This document shows positions 35,187 through 46,330 of a stretch of 64,000 nucleotides of DNA, one piece after another. The stretch covers positions 57,884,001 through 57,948,000 of the forward strand of contig CM070903.1 in the NCBI GenBank assembly GCA_036417435.1. Reading direction: 5' to 3'. The stretch comes from Inia geoffrensis. Taxonomy: Eukaryota; Chordata; Mammalia; Artiodactyla; Iniidae. Every line of letters begins with the position of its first letter. The first letter of the stretch is position 1. A program made the position numbers and the translations under genes. The notes beneath the pieces were generated by a model. That model saw nothing but the letters and a program-made list of their open reading frames with translations, ran no database searches and was not told where the DNA came from.

Positions 35187-35291
35187 CCAGAACACTGACA
35201 TCATCAAATGCTGGTAAGGATGTGGAGGAATGAATGTGAGTTCCAATTGTTCTACAACCTTACCAGCATTTGATGTTGTCATTGTTCTGGA
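35186..35291. repeat. L1 fold-back (inverted duplication)
   Basis: 35186-35220 reads TCCAGAACACTGACATCATC... and is mirrored by 35257-35291, ending ...GATGTTGTCATTGTTCTGGA, with about 3 mismatches over 35 bases. The left arm is L1 sense on the + strand; the right arm is L1 antisense and continues into the older element. Confidence 0.9.
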
Positions 35292-35745
35292 TTTTGACTG
35301 TTCTAATAGGTGTGTGGTGATATCTCATTGTTGTATTAATTTGCATTTCCCTGATGACATATGTTTTTTTTGTTTTTTGGGGGTTTTTTTGGCGGTATGC
35401 GGGCCTCTCACTGTTGTGGCCTCTCCTGTTGTGGAGCACAGGCTCCAGATGTGCAGGCTCAGCGGCCATGGCTCACGGGCCTAGCTGCTCCATGGCCTAT
35501 GGGATCTTCCCAGACTGGGGCACAAACCGTGTCCCCTGCATTGACAGACGGACTCTCAACCACTGCGCCACCAGGGAAGCCCCATGACATGATTTGAAGC
35601 ATCTTTTTAAATACTTATTTGCTATCTCTGTGTCTTCTTTCATGAGTTGACGTCTTTGATGAGATGACATTTTATATACAATAACAAAGATACAGTCAAT
35701 ACAAGAAGGAATAGATAAGCTTTGGTGAGATACAGTCTTTGGCCT
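35229..35745 (-). mobile_element. Older L1 3' region continuation, antisense
   Basis: 'gtgagttccaattgttctac', 'ggtgatatctcattgttgta' and 'atttgcatttccctgatgac' continue on the far side of a SINE with 'atttgaagcatctttttaaa'. It fits the older L1 that also supplies 32807-33302, with part of its length missing. Confidence 0.65.
35361..35583 (-). mobile_element. CHR-family SINE (short type), antisense
   Basis: T/G-rich tail, then complement of the CHR body from GCGGTATGCGGGCC to AGGGAAGCCC. Short TSD ATGACAT at 35354-35360 and 35584-35590. Several CpG sites have decayed. Confidence 0.92.
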
Positions 35746-35881
35746 TTTTAAATTGGGTTGCTTGATTTCTTTTTTTAAAATTCAATTTAATTTAATGTGT
35801 TTATTTATACAGCAAGTTCTTATTAGTTATTGATTTTATACATATTAGTGTATACATGTCAATTGCAATCTCCCAATTCAT

Positions 35882-35919
35882 CCCACCACCCCCACCCCTC
35901 ACCCCCTGCTTTACCCCCC
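35882..35919 (-). other. G-quadruplex-type tract in L1 3' UTR
   Basis: The minus strand carries G-runs of 6, 5, 4, 5 and 3 with short spacers. G-rich tracts able to form quadruplexes are a known feature of L1 3' UTRs. Confidence 0.8.
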
Positions 35920-37656
35920 TTGGTGTCCATACGTTTGTTCTTTACATTTGTGTCTCAATTTCTGCCCTGCAAACTGGTTCATCTGTACCATTTTTCTAGG
36001 CTCCACATATATGCGTTAATATACAATATTTGTTTTTCTCTTTCTGACTTACTTCACTCTGTATGACAGTCTCTAGATCCATCCACGTCTCAACAAATGA
36101 CCCAATTTCGTTCCTTTTTATGGCTGAGTAATATTCCATTGTATATATGTACCACATCTTCTTTATCCATTCATCTGTCGATGGGCATTTAGATTGCTTC
36201 CATGACCTGGCTATTGTAGATAGTGCTGCAATGAACATTGGGGGTGCATGTGTCCTTTTGAATGATGGTTTTCTCTGGGTATATGCCCAGTAGTGGGATT
36301 GCTGGGTCATATGGTAATTCTATTTTTAGTTTTTTAAGGAACCTCCATACTGTCCTCCATAATGGCTGTATCAATTTACATTCCCACCAACAGTGCAAGA
36401 GGGTTCCCTTTTCTCTACACCCTCTCCAGCATTTCTTGTTTGTAGATTTTCCGATGATACCATTCTATGTGGTGTGAGTTGATACCTCATTGTAGTTTTG
36501 ATTTGCATTTCTCTAATAGTCATGTTGAACAGCTTTTCATGTGCTTCTTGGAGATCAGTATGTCTTCTTTGGAGAAATGTCTATTTAGGTCTTCTGCCCA
36601 TTTTTGGATTCGGTTATTTGTTTTTTGATATTGAGCTACATGAGCAATTTATATATTTTGGAGATTAATCCTTTGTCTGTTGATTTGTTTGCAAATATTT
36701 TCTCCCATTCTGAGGGTTGTCTTTAGGTTTTTTTTTATAGTTTCCTTTGCTGGGCAAAAGATTTAAAGTTTCATTAGGTCCCATTTGTTTATTTTTGTTT
36801 TTATTTCCATCACTCTGGGAGGTGGGTCAAAAAAGATCTTGCTGTGATGTATGTCAAAGAGTGTTCTTCCTATGTTTACCTCTAAGAGTTTTATAGTGTC
36901 CGGTCTTACATTTAGGTCTTTAATCCGTTTTGAGTTTATATTTGTGTATGGTGTTAGGGAGTGTTCTAATTTCATTCTTTTACATGTAGCTGTCCAGTTT
37001 TCCCAGCACCACTTATTGAAGAGGCTGTCCTTTCTCTGTTGTATATTCTTGTCTCCCTTATCAAAAATAAGGTGACCATATGTGCGCGGGTTTATCTCTG
37101 GACTGTCTATCCTGTTCCATTGATCTTATTTCTGTTTTTGTGCCAGTACCATATTGTCTTGACTACTGTAGCTTTGTAGTATAGTCTGAAGTCAGGGAGT
37201 CTGATTCCTCCAGCTCTGTTTTTTTTCCCTCAAGACTGCTTTGGCTATTTGGGGTCTTTTCTGTCTGCATACAAAGTTTAAGATTTTTTTGTTCTAGTTC
37301 TATAAAAAATGCCACTGGTAATTTGATAGGGATTGCATTGAATCTGTAGATTGCTTTGGGTAGTATAGTCATTTTCACAATATTGATTCTTCCAGTCCAG
37401 TAACATGGTGTATCTCTCCATCTGTTTCTGTCATCTTTGATTTCTTTCATCAGAGTCTTATAGTTTTCTGAGTATGGGTCTTTTCCCTCCTTATGTAGGT
37501 TTATTCCTAGGTATTTTATTCTTTTTGTTGCAATGGTAAATGGGAGTGTTTCCTTAATTTCTCTTTCAGATTTTTCATCATTAGTGTATAGGAATGCAAG
37601 AGATTTCTGTGCATTAATTATGTATCCTGCAACTTTACCAAATTCACTGATTAGCT

Positions 37657-38458
37657 CTAGTAGTTTTCTGGTGGCACTTCAGGATTCTCTATGTATAGTA
37701 TCACGTCACCTGAAAACAGTGACAGTTTTACTTCTTCTTTTCCAGTTTGGATTCCTTTTATTTCTTTATCTTCTCTGATTGCCATGGCTAGGACTTCCAA
37801 AACTATGTTGAATAATAGTGGTGAGAGTGGACATCCTTGTCTTGTTCCTGATCTTAGAGGAAATGCTTTCAGTTTTTCACCATTGAGGATGTTTGCTGTG
37901 TGTTTGTCGTATATGGCCTTTATTATGTTGAGGTAGGTTCCCTCTATGCCGACTTTCTGGAGAGTATTTTTCATAAATAGGTGTTGAATTTTGTCAAAAG
38001 CTTTTTCTGCATCTATTGAGATAATCCTAAGGTTTTATTCTTCAGTTTTTAATGTGGTGTTTCACATTGATTAATTTGCATATATTGAAGAATCTTTCAT
38101 CCCTGGGATCAATCCCACTTGATCATGGTGTATGATCCTTTTAATGTGTTGTTGGATTCTGTTTGCTAGTATTTTGTTGAGAATTTTTGCATCTATATTC
38201 ATCAGTGATATTGGTCTGTAATTTCTTCTTTTGTAGTATCTTTGGTTTTGGTATCAGTGTGATGGTGGCCTCGTAGAATGAGTTTGGGAGTGTTCCTTCC
38301 GCTGCAATTTTTTGGAAGAGTTTGAGAAGCATGCATGTTAGGTCTTCTCTAAGTGTTTGATAGAATTCACCTGTGAAGCCATCTGGTCCTGGACTTTTGT
38401 TTGTTGGAAAATTTTTAATCACAGTTTCAATTTCATTACTTGGGATTGGTGTGTTCAT
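37657..38458 (-). pseudogene. L1 ORF2 reverse-transcriptase domain, broken
   Basis: Two minus-strand blocks (38458-38141 and 37974-37657) in different frames cover the fingers/palm of L1 reverse transcriptase. SPGPDGF and [10 protein letters not shown] are intact. The metal-binding FADD box is FSGD, so one of the paired aspartates is glycine. Confidence 0.92.
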
Positions 38459-39315
38459 ATTTTGTGTTTTTTCTTGGTTCAGTCTTGGAAGGTTTTTACC
38501 TTTCTAAGAATTTGGCCATTTCTTCCAAGTTGTCCATTTTATTAGCATAGAGTTGCTTGTAGTAGTCTCTTAGGATGCTTTGTATTTCTGTAGTGTCCAT
38601 TGTAACTTCTCATTTCTCATTTCTAATTTTATTGATTTGAGTCCTCTCCCTCTTTCTCTTGATGAGTCTGACTAAAGGTTTATCAATTTTGTTTATCTTC
38701 TCAAAGAGCCAGCTTTTAGTTTTATTGGTCTTTGCTATTTTTTCTTTGTTTCTATTTCATTTATTTCTGCCCTGATGTTTATGATTTCTTTCCTCCTACT
38801 ACCTTTGGGTTCTGTTTGTTCTTCTTTCTCTAGTTCCTTTAGGTGTAATTTTAGATAGTTTATTTGAGATTTTTCTTGTTTCTTGAGATAGGATTGTATT
38901 GCTGTAAACTTCCCTTTTAGAACTGCTTTTGCTACATACCATAGGTTTTGGATTATCATGTTTTCATTGTCATTTGTCTCTAGGTATTTTTTGATTTCCT
39001 CTTTGATTTCTTCAGTGATCTCTTGGTTATTTAGTAACATATTGTGTAGCCTTCATGTGTTTGTGTTTTTATGTTTTTTTCCCTGTAATTTATTTCTAAT
39101 TTCATAGCATTGTGGTTGGAAAAATACTTGATATGATGTCAGTTTTCTTAAATTTACTGAGGCTTGATCTGTGACCCAAGATGCGACCTATCCTGGAGAA
39201 TGTTCCATGTGCACTCGTGAAGAAAGTGTAATCTGTTATTTTTGGATGGAATGTCCTATAAATATCAATTAAATATGTCTGGTCTATTGTGTCATTTAAA
39301 GCTTGTGTTTCCTTA

Positions 39316-39507
39316 TTAATTTTCTGTCGGATGACCTGTCCATTGGTATAAGTGAGATGTTTTGAACTCCCCCACTATTATTGTGTTACTTTTGTTTTTC
39401 TCTTTTTTAGCTGTTAGTATTTGCCTTATGTAATGAGGTGCTCCTATGTTGGGTGCATATATATTTGCAATTGTTATATCATCTTCTTGGATTGATCCCT
39501 TGATCAT
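39316..39507 (-). pseudogene. L1 ORF2 endonuclease fragment, broken
   Basis: Minus-strand frame with IANIYAPNIGAP and IIVGEFKT. The family motif is GDFNT, where Asp and Asn take part in catalysis; both positions are changed (Asp to Glu, Asn to Lys). Confidence 0.9.
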
Positions 39508-40498
39508 TATGTAGTGTCCTTCCTTGTCTCTTGTGACATTCTTTATTTTAAAGTCATTTTATCTGACATGAGTTTTGCTATTCCAGCTTTCTTTTGATTT
39601 CCATTTGCATGGAATATCTTTTTCCATCCCCTCACTTTTAGTCTATATGTGTCCTAGGTCTGAAGTGTGTCTCTTGTAGATAGCATATATATGGGTCTTG
39701 TTTTTGTATCTGTTCAGCGAGCCTGTGTCTTTTCATTGGAGCATTTCATCCATTCATATTTAAGGTAATTATCGATATGTATGTTCCTATTACCATTTTC
39801 TTAATTGTTTTGGGTTTGTTGTTGTAAGTCCTTTCCTCCTCTTGTGTTTCCCACTTAGAGATGTTCCTTTAGCATTTGTTATAAAGCTGGTTTGGTGGTC
39901 CTGAATTCTCTTAGCTCTTGCTTGTCTGTAAACCTTTTGATTTCTCCATCAAATATGAATGAGATCCTTGCTGGGTAGAGTAATCTTGGTTGTAGGTTCT
40001 TCCCTTTCATCACTCTAAATATATCATGCCACTCCCTTCTGGTTTGTAGGGTTTCTGCTGAGAAATCAGCTGTTAGCCTTATGGGAGTTCCCTTATGTTA
40101 TTTGTTGCTTTTCCCTTGTTGCTTTTAATAATTTTTCTCTGTCTTTAATTTTTATCAGTTTGATTACTATGCATCTCGGTGTGTTTCTCCTTGGGTTTAT
40201 CCTGACTGGGGCTCTCTGTGCTTCCTGGACTTGGGTGGCTATTTTCTTTCCCATGTTTGGGAAGTTTTCCACTATAATGTCTTCAAATATTTTCTCAGGT
40301 CCTTTCTCTCTCTCTTACCCTTCGGAGAACCCTATAGTGTGAATGTTGGTGTGTTTAATGTTGTCCCCGAGGTCCCTTAGGCTGTCTTCATTTCTTTTCA
40401 TTCTTTCTCTTTATTCTGTTCCATGGCAGTGAATTCCACCATTCTTCCAGGTTTTTTAATCTGTTCTTCTGCCTCAGTTATTCTGCTATTGATTCTTT

Positions 40499-40828
40499 CT
40501 AGTGTGTTTTCATTTCAGTTACTGTATTGTTCATCTCTGTTTGTTTGTTCTTTAGTTCTTCTAGGTGTTTGTTCTTTAATTCTTCTATGTCTTTGTTAAA
40601 CATTTTTTGCATCTTCTTGATCTTTGCCTCCATTCTTTTTCTGAGGTCCTGGATCAACTTCACTATCATTATTCTGAATTCTCTTTGTGGAAGGTTGCCT
40701 ATCTCCACTTTATTTAATTGTTTTTCTTGGGTTTTATCTTGTTCCTTCATCTGGTACATAGCCCTCTGCCTTTCATTTTGTCTTTCTGTGAATGTGGTTT
40801 TCATTCCACAGGCCCTGTGATTCAGCAT
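40499..40828 (-). pseudogene. L1 ORF1 N-terminal fragment
   Basis: 109-codon frame rich in Lys, Glu and Gln with a heptad-like coiled-coil C-terminal half (EELKNKHLEELKNKQTEMNN), and the EIGNLPQREFRIMIVKLIQD block typical of cetartiodactyl L1 ORF1. Truncated; the RNA-binding part is in other frames downstream on the minus strand. Confidence 0.85.
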
Positions 40829-40835
40829 ATAGTTT

Positions 40836-41050
40836 TACATGATATTGACACTCTCATTTGAATAAAGGATGTAGCAAGTTTACAATTTCCTGTTCCAGAG
40901 ATGATAATAATAGTGAAAGCTTCAGAAATAAATGTCCTCAAATTCACCATGAATGATTTGATTTGCAGTTTCTGGAAGGCTTTCAACAATGGAAGAAAAC
41001 AAACCTTGCATGTGAAATTTCACTTGACCCAGAAGCCCTGCTCTTAGTTC
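40836..41050. other. Unassigned DNA between L1 pieces
   Basis: No match recognised; lies between the L1 ORF1 end and an L1 5' UTR-like segment. Confidence 0.4.
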
Positions 41051-41246
41051 TCACACATCTTCTGACGTATGTCACAGTATCCTAGGATTGATGGTGATTT
41101 GTGAAGGTGGTCTCTTCAATCCATTTCTGCTGTTGTTGGAGGGTCTCCTGCAGAGCCGGGAGGTTGATGTGGCTCACCACAAGGACAGGGACACTGGCAT
41201 CAGAAGTTCTGGGAAGTACTCCTTGGTGTGAGCCCTCCCAGATTCC
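41051..41246 (+). mobile_element. L1 5' UTR-like fragment, sense
   Basis: 'gttggagggtctcctgcaga', 'ggctcaccacaaggacaggg' and 'aagtactccttggtgtgagc' resemble the complement of an L1 leader phrase known from other mammals, but here in sense orientation on +, opposite to the L1 bodies on either side. Recognition is from memory of that phrase only. Confidence 0.4.
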
Positions 41247-41249
41247 ACC

Positions 41250-42655
41250 ATTAGCCCCACCCTGGGTTGCTTGTTTTCTTATTATTGAGTTTAAGAATTA
41301 TTTTTTCTTTTTTGGATAAGAGTTCTTTATCAGATGTGTCTTTTGCAAATATTTTCTCCCAGTCTGTGGTTTGTCTTCTAATTCTCTTAATATTGCTCTC
41401 AACAATGCAGAAATTTTTAATTTTAATGAAGTTCAGCTTATCCATTCTTACTCATTTGGACTGTGTCTTTGATGTTGTATTTAAAATGTCACTGCTATAC
41501 CCAAGTTTATCTATGTTTTCTCCTATGTTATCTTCCAGGAATTTTATTGTTTTGTGTTTTACCCTTACATATGACTCATTGCAAGTTAGTTTTTGTGAAG
41601 GATGTAAGGCCTGTGTCTACACTCATTTTTTTCCATGGGGATGTCCAGTTTTTCCAGCACCATTTGTTGCAGAGAATACCTTTGTTCCATTATATTTTCT
41701 TTACTATTTTGTCAAAGGTCAGTTGACTATATTTAGTGTAGGTCTATATTTATATTTAGGTCTATTTCTGGGCTCTCTATTCTGTTCCATTGATCTATTT
41801 GTCTATTATTTTGCCACTACATATTGTGTTGATTACTGTAGCTTTATACTAAGTCTTGAAGTCATGTAGGGCAGTGCAGTCCTCCAACTGTTTTCTTCTC
41901 TTTCAATATTGTCTTGGCCACTGAGTCTTTTGTTTTTTCACATAAAATTTAGAATCAGTTTGTCAATATCCACAAAATAACTTGTTGAGATTTTTATTGG
42001 GATTGCATTGATTCTTTAGATCAAGTTGGGAAGAGAACTGGCATCTTGAAAATATTTAGTTTTCCTATCCATGAACATGGATGGAATACATTTCCATTTA
42101 CTTAGTTCTTTTATTTCTTTCGTCAGAGTTCTGTAGTTTTCCTCATGTAGATTTTATATATATATTGTTATGTTTATACATAAATAGTTCCTTTTTTGGT
42201 TCTACTGTAAATGGTATTATGTTTTTAATTTAAAATTCCACTTGTTTGTTGATGGTATATAGGAACGTGATTGACTTTTGTATATTAACCTTCTATTCCA
42301 CAATCTTGATTCAGTCACTTTTAGTTCCAGGAATTTTTTTTGTCTATTCTTTTGGATTTTCTACATACATCATCATGTCACCTGCAAACAAGGTCAGTTT
42401 AAGTTCTTTCTTCTCAATATATATACCTTCTATATTATTTTTTTGTGTTGTTTCATTAGCTTATATTCCCAGTACAGTGTTGAAAAAGAAAGATGAAGGG
42501 AGACATTCTTGACTTGTTCTTGATCTTAGCAAGAAAGCTTCTAGTTTCTCTCACTATTAAGTATGATGTTAGCTGTAGGATTTTGTGGATATTTATTATC
42601 AAGTTGAGGAAGTTCCCCTCTATTCCTAGTTTACTGAGAATTCAAGTGATCTTTT
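41250..42655 (-). mobile_element. Old L1 ORF2 fragment, antisense
   Basis: 'agagttctttatcagatgtg', 'tttgcaaatattttctccca', 'tccagcaccatttgttgcag', 'ctctattctgttccattgat' and 'ttcctatccatgaacatgga' are complements of L1 ORF2 C-terminal and RT segments. The left boundary lacks a 3' UTR, so the element is truncated at both ends. The 200-codon + frame at 41267-41869 is an antisense artefact. Confidence 0.88.
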
Positions 42656-43191
42656 AAACTCCAACACCATCACATCTCTTTATGTCTGTAGATATATTAC
42701 TGGAATATAAAATGTTAAGCTAATTGAATTATTCATAATATTATTTAAATCTCAGGAATTGGTACATAATGGATACTAAAAATAAAATTTTTGAGTGACT
42801 GACAATTCATCTTACAAAAAAATGTTAAAATACATTAAAAATATGCTTCAATCCACTTACAATTACAATAAAAAATTGGAAAACTCCACCCTAATGCAAA
42901 GTTAAGTTTTCTTATAATTCAAATTATGTGTAAATGATATCAAATTACTCAATGGAGCAACTTTATTCAGTGTAATAATATTGTAATAAATTTTGATCTG
43001 CATATTTGAAATAACTTCTTCTCAAAGCAGATGACTTTGATAGCAATAATTATTAATTTTTATAATGTGCTAATAGCTAACTTCTAAAAATATTATTAAA
43101 TTGTCAAATTTTAAAACATTTTAACTACTGAAAATTGAAAACTATTTAAATGGTAACATGGCCAAGTGAAACAAGATTTATCTTTAGGCAT
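42656..43191. other. Unassigned AT-rich DNA
   Basis: No gene or repeat recognised. Confidence 0.5.
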
Positions 43192-43207
43192 AAAAAATAT
43201 ATAGGTT

Positions 43208-43408
43208 GGGCTTCCCTGGTGGCGCAGTGGTTGAGAGTCCGCCTGCCGATGCAGGGGACACGGGTTCGTGCCCCGGTCCGGGAAGATCCCACATGCCGCG
43301 GAACGGCTGGGCCCGTGAGCCATGGCCGCTGAGCCTGCGCGTCCGGAGCCTGTGCTCCGCAACGGGAGAGGCCACAACAGTGAGAGGCCCGCGTACCACA
43401 AAAAAAAA
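43208..43408 (+). mobile_element. CHR-family SINE (short type), young
   Basis: Begins GGGCTTCCCTGGTGGCGCAG, B box GGTTCGTGCCC at about 43263-43273, and A-tail ending near 43408. TSD AAAAAATATATAGG at 43192-43205 and 43409-43422. Most CpG sites are still intact, which points to a recent insertion. Confidence 0.97.
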
Positions 43409-43586
43409 AAAAAATATATAGGCTTCAGTCCAGATGCTATGAAGAAACAGTCATTTAACAAATAATCATCATTATATGTAGGATATTTAATCTAGTTCTT
43501 TAGCAGTGCAAATTTAGTGTTAAATATTGCATAGTATTTTTAAGTTATAGGAAGTTAAGAGATTTTCCTGGGGAAGCACTATGCAA

Positions 43587-43765
43587 TAAAACTGCCTGTA
43601 ATGATGGAAATGTGCTGTATTTCACTGCCCACCATGGTAATGCCTAGTGACGTGTCAATTAAGCACTTGAAATTTGTTAAGGGTGACTGAAAAAGTAAAA
43701 TTTTAAATTGTATTTGATTTTTATTAATTTAAATTTTAATTCAGATAGCCACATATGGCTAAAGT
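43587..43765 (+). mobile_element. hAT-Charlie MITE (MER3/MER5-like)
   Basis: 'gtaatgatggaaatgtgctg', 'attaagcacttgaaatttgt' and 'gatagccacatatggctaaa' match the non-autonomous hAT-Charlie class in which 'gccacatgtggcta' is repeated. Diverged. Confidence 0.8.
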
Positions 43766-44064
43766 TGAATCCAGGAGATTGAATTTCCTCAATTGATAGA
43801 TATTAACTTAATGGACAGGAAAAATTAACTCTCTCAAGGTCTTACAATGAAGCCAAAAATCCAGCCATTTGGTATTTGAAAATTTCTCATTAACTTAAGT
43901 AACTTTTGTGAAATTTGCGATATTTTGTGGTACTGTTAATACAATGGGAATTCATAGAAGGGAAAAACTGTGTCAGTTGTGAAAAATTATGTGTCACTTA
44001 TGGTTGAGTGAGAGATTCACAGATTTTGAAGAATGCCTGAGAAGAATGAATCTTGGATCATTTA
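43766..44064. other. Unassigned DNA
   Basis: No gene or repeat recognised. Confidence 0.45.
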
Positions 44065-44077
44065 GGAAAGATTTATT

Positions 44078-44292
44078 TATTTATTTATTTATTTATTTGC
44101 AGTACGTGGGCCTCTCACTCTTGTGGCCTCTCCTGTTGCGGAGCACAGGCTCTGGACATGTAGGCTCAGTGGCCATGGCTCACAGGCCCAGCCACTCCGC
44201 GGCATGTGGGATCCTCCTGGACCGGGGCATGAACCCGTGTCCCCTGCATTGGCAGGCGGACTTTCAACCACTGGGCCACCAGGGAAGCCCCT
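44078..44292 (-). mobile_element. CHR-family SINE (short type), antisense
   Basis: (TTTA)n tail complement followed by the CHR body complement to AGGGAAGCCC. Exact 13-bp TSD GGAAAGATTTATT at 44065-44077 and 44293-44305. The tail is a tetranucleotide repeat, not pure T. Confidence 0.96.
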
Positions 44293-44377
44293 GGAAAGAT
44301 TTATTAAGATAATTTTTGTGGGTTTTTTGTTGCTCTTGTTGTTGAAAGTGGCTACTTTGGAGATGAGCTCCATTTTT

Positions 44378-44588
44378 TTTTTTTTTTTTTTTTTTTGCGG
44401 TACGCGGGCCTCTCACTGCTGTGGCCTCTCCCGCTGCGGAGCACAGGCTCCGGACGCGCAGGCTCAGCGGCCATGGCTCACGGGCCCAGCCGCTCCGCGG
44501 CATGTGGGATCCTCCCGGACCGGGGCACGAACCCGTGTCCCCCGCATCGGCAGGCGGACTCTCAACCACCGCACCACCAGGGAAGCCC
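44378..44588 (-). mobile_element. CHR-family SINE (short type), antisense, young
   Basis: T-run, then complement of the CHR body with nearly all CpGs intact. Exact 14-bp TSD TGAGCTCCATTTTT at 44364-44377 and 44589-44602. About 96% identical to the oppositely oriented copy at 43208 (about 8 differences over about 193 bases by eye). Confidence 0.97.
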
Positions 44589-44649
44589 TGAGCTCCATTT
44601 TTAAAAAGTGATAGCATTCTGACAAACCAAGAACTAAATAAACATATTT

Positions 44650-45190
44650 CTTATATTAGCCAAAATGTTAATGGCTTAAATCAACATTTATTTATTATTG
44701 ATACTTCACAGTTTCTGTAGGTCAGGAATCTGAGCATGACTTAGCTGAGTCCCCTGCTTCAGGATCTCTCACAGGGCTACAGTAATGGTGTTGGAGGGAG
44801 AAGCAATCTCATCTAAGGGCTCAATCAGTGGTGGATCCAAGGATGTGCCTCTAAGCTCAGTCATGTGATTATTTCCAGTATTCAGTTTCTCAAGAACTGT
44901 TGGAATGGTGGTTTCCATTTCTTGCTGAGTGTTGGCTAGATGCCACCCTTAGTGTCTTCCCTTCTGGGTCCCTCCCTCGGGAAGCTCACAACATGGCATC
45001 TTGCTTCATTAGATCAAAAGCTCAAAATGCCAAAGAGATAACAATTGCAAGCAAGATGGGTATTACATATTTAATGGCCTAATTTCAGAAGTGGCATCCT
45101 GCAACTTTTATTTTACAAGCAAGCCATTAGGTCCAGTGCACACAAAAACAGAGAGGAATTGCAAAAGGGCATAAATATCAGTAGAGGGAG
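44650..45190. repeat. Probable LTR- or transposon-type old repeat
   Basis: 'gtttctgtaggtcaggaatc', 'gacttagctgagtcccctgc', 'aagctcacaacatggcatct' and 'aagtggcatcctgcaacttt' are phrases I associate with an abundant old mammalian repeat, most likely LTR-derived, in antisense. I cannot name the family. The 60-codon frame at 44900-45082 is inside it. Confidence 0.5.
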
Positions 45191-46009
45191 ATGAATGAGT
45201 GTAATTTCATAAGCTTCCCATCACATTAATTAACCAAAATATCAAAAAAAAATTTTAAGAAATGTGATACTTTCCACTACCATTTATCAGACGTCCTACA
45301 AAGAAACTTCTGCCTTAAATACTAAAAATAAATGGAAGACTATGAAGCCATGAGTATGATTTTTTTATAGTATATTCATGCTAACAACCTAAATTTTGCA
45401 AATATAAGTTCTTAATACTGTCAACTGTGTTTTATATAGTGTCACTTGCTGAATGAAAAGTGAAAGCTGGAAAAGTTCTACTAGACAAAGTTTTAGTTAT
45501 TTAGTCCTGAGCACCATTTTTATTTAGCGTTGTCATGTAACTCCATTGTTTGCAACCTTTACTTATTGCTATGGTAATGGTATGTGGTCTTCACCACAAA
45601 TTGCACACAATCCTATAAAGACTACTTGTCTCAAAAGAAGACTAGCTTCTAAGTTAAGAATGGACAAGGTAACCTAGTATGAGGAAAGTAATTTATCATA
45701 ATCCAATAGCCTAAGAGACTGCTCATACATACAAAGTGGTCATTAATTACAAAAGGCCTCCATACATTCTTTTCCTGTGAATTACAGTTAGGGATTTTCT
45801 AAAGTGTTAAAGACTATGCATCCCCAAAATATTAAAATTTAACTCTGATTACAGGCTACTAACTGTATGTTGTATTATTCTAAAAAGATGACAGATTTAA
45901 GTAGAAAATGTGTGTGATGTAAGATGCAAATCTTGTATCAGTTTCTACAGGATAGAATTGTAAAGTAATTAAAATCAAATAGCTGAAGAGACATAATTCT
46001 AATACCACT
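45191..46009. other. Unassigned AT-rich DNA
   Basis: No gene or repeat recognised. Confidence 0.45.
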
Positions 46010-46330
46010 CATGCCCTCTTTCTCTTAAAGCCAGTCATTTCCCTTAGAGTTTTCAGTTTCCTTAATCTCTCTGCAGCATTTCAGCCTAGTTTACACATTA
46101 TCCTGTTTTTTTTCCTTCTGTTTACAGTAAACTTCCATCAACAGTGGTGAAAGCTTTTCATCTTCTTTTCCTCATTAGACACTTACTCTTAACCTTCCAC
46201 CTCCCATATAAACATGCTATGCCAAAGGTTACCAATAATATACAAATAAAATTAAATCCCCTGAATATTTACCTTTTCTAGTGTTGAATCCCTCTTATCT
46301 TTTAGCCCTTCTTGCAGCTCTTCCACTTCT
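46010..46330 (+). repeat. Possible L2 ORF2 remnant
   Basis: 'acttactcttaaccttccac' and 'gccaaaggttaccaataata' fit the spacing of L2 reverse-transcriptase sequence ('accaaggtcaccaatgacct'), but divergence is high. Confidence 0.4.

Larger units (their letters stand above)
35770..40835 (-). mobile_element. Nearly full-length L1 LINE, antisense, inactive
   Basis: About 5.07 kb. On the minus strand the order is ORF1 N-terminal coiled-coil part (40828 to 40499), ORF1 remainder, ORF2 endonuclease (about 39.5 kb), linker (39040-38735), reverse transcriptase (38458-37657), C-terminal domain (37450-35996) and 3' UTR (to about 35770). Recognisable ORF2 motifs are [19 protein letters not shown] and WIKKMWYIYTMEYYSAIKRN. 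It is broken into many short frames by stops and shifts. The endonuclease GDFNT motif reads GEFKT and the reverse-transcriptase FADD box reads FSGD (37716-37705), so catalysis would be lost even in frame. The 5' UTR is absent and no clear TSD was found. Confidence 0.93.

Noticed and set aside
41267..41869. 200-codon open frame on +, the longest in the window
   Set aside because: It is antisense to an old L1 ORF2; the T-rich strand gives a Phe/Leu-rich pseudo-membrane protein. No gene evidence.
44123..44611. 162-codon open frame on +
   Set aside because: It runs through two CHR SINEs; the product is translated SINE (repeated GLSRCGAQAPDAQAQ-like text).
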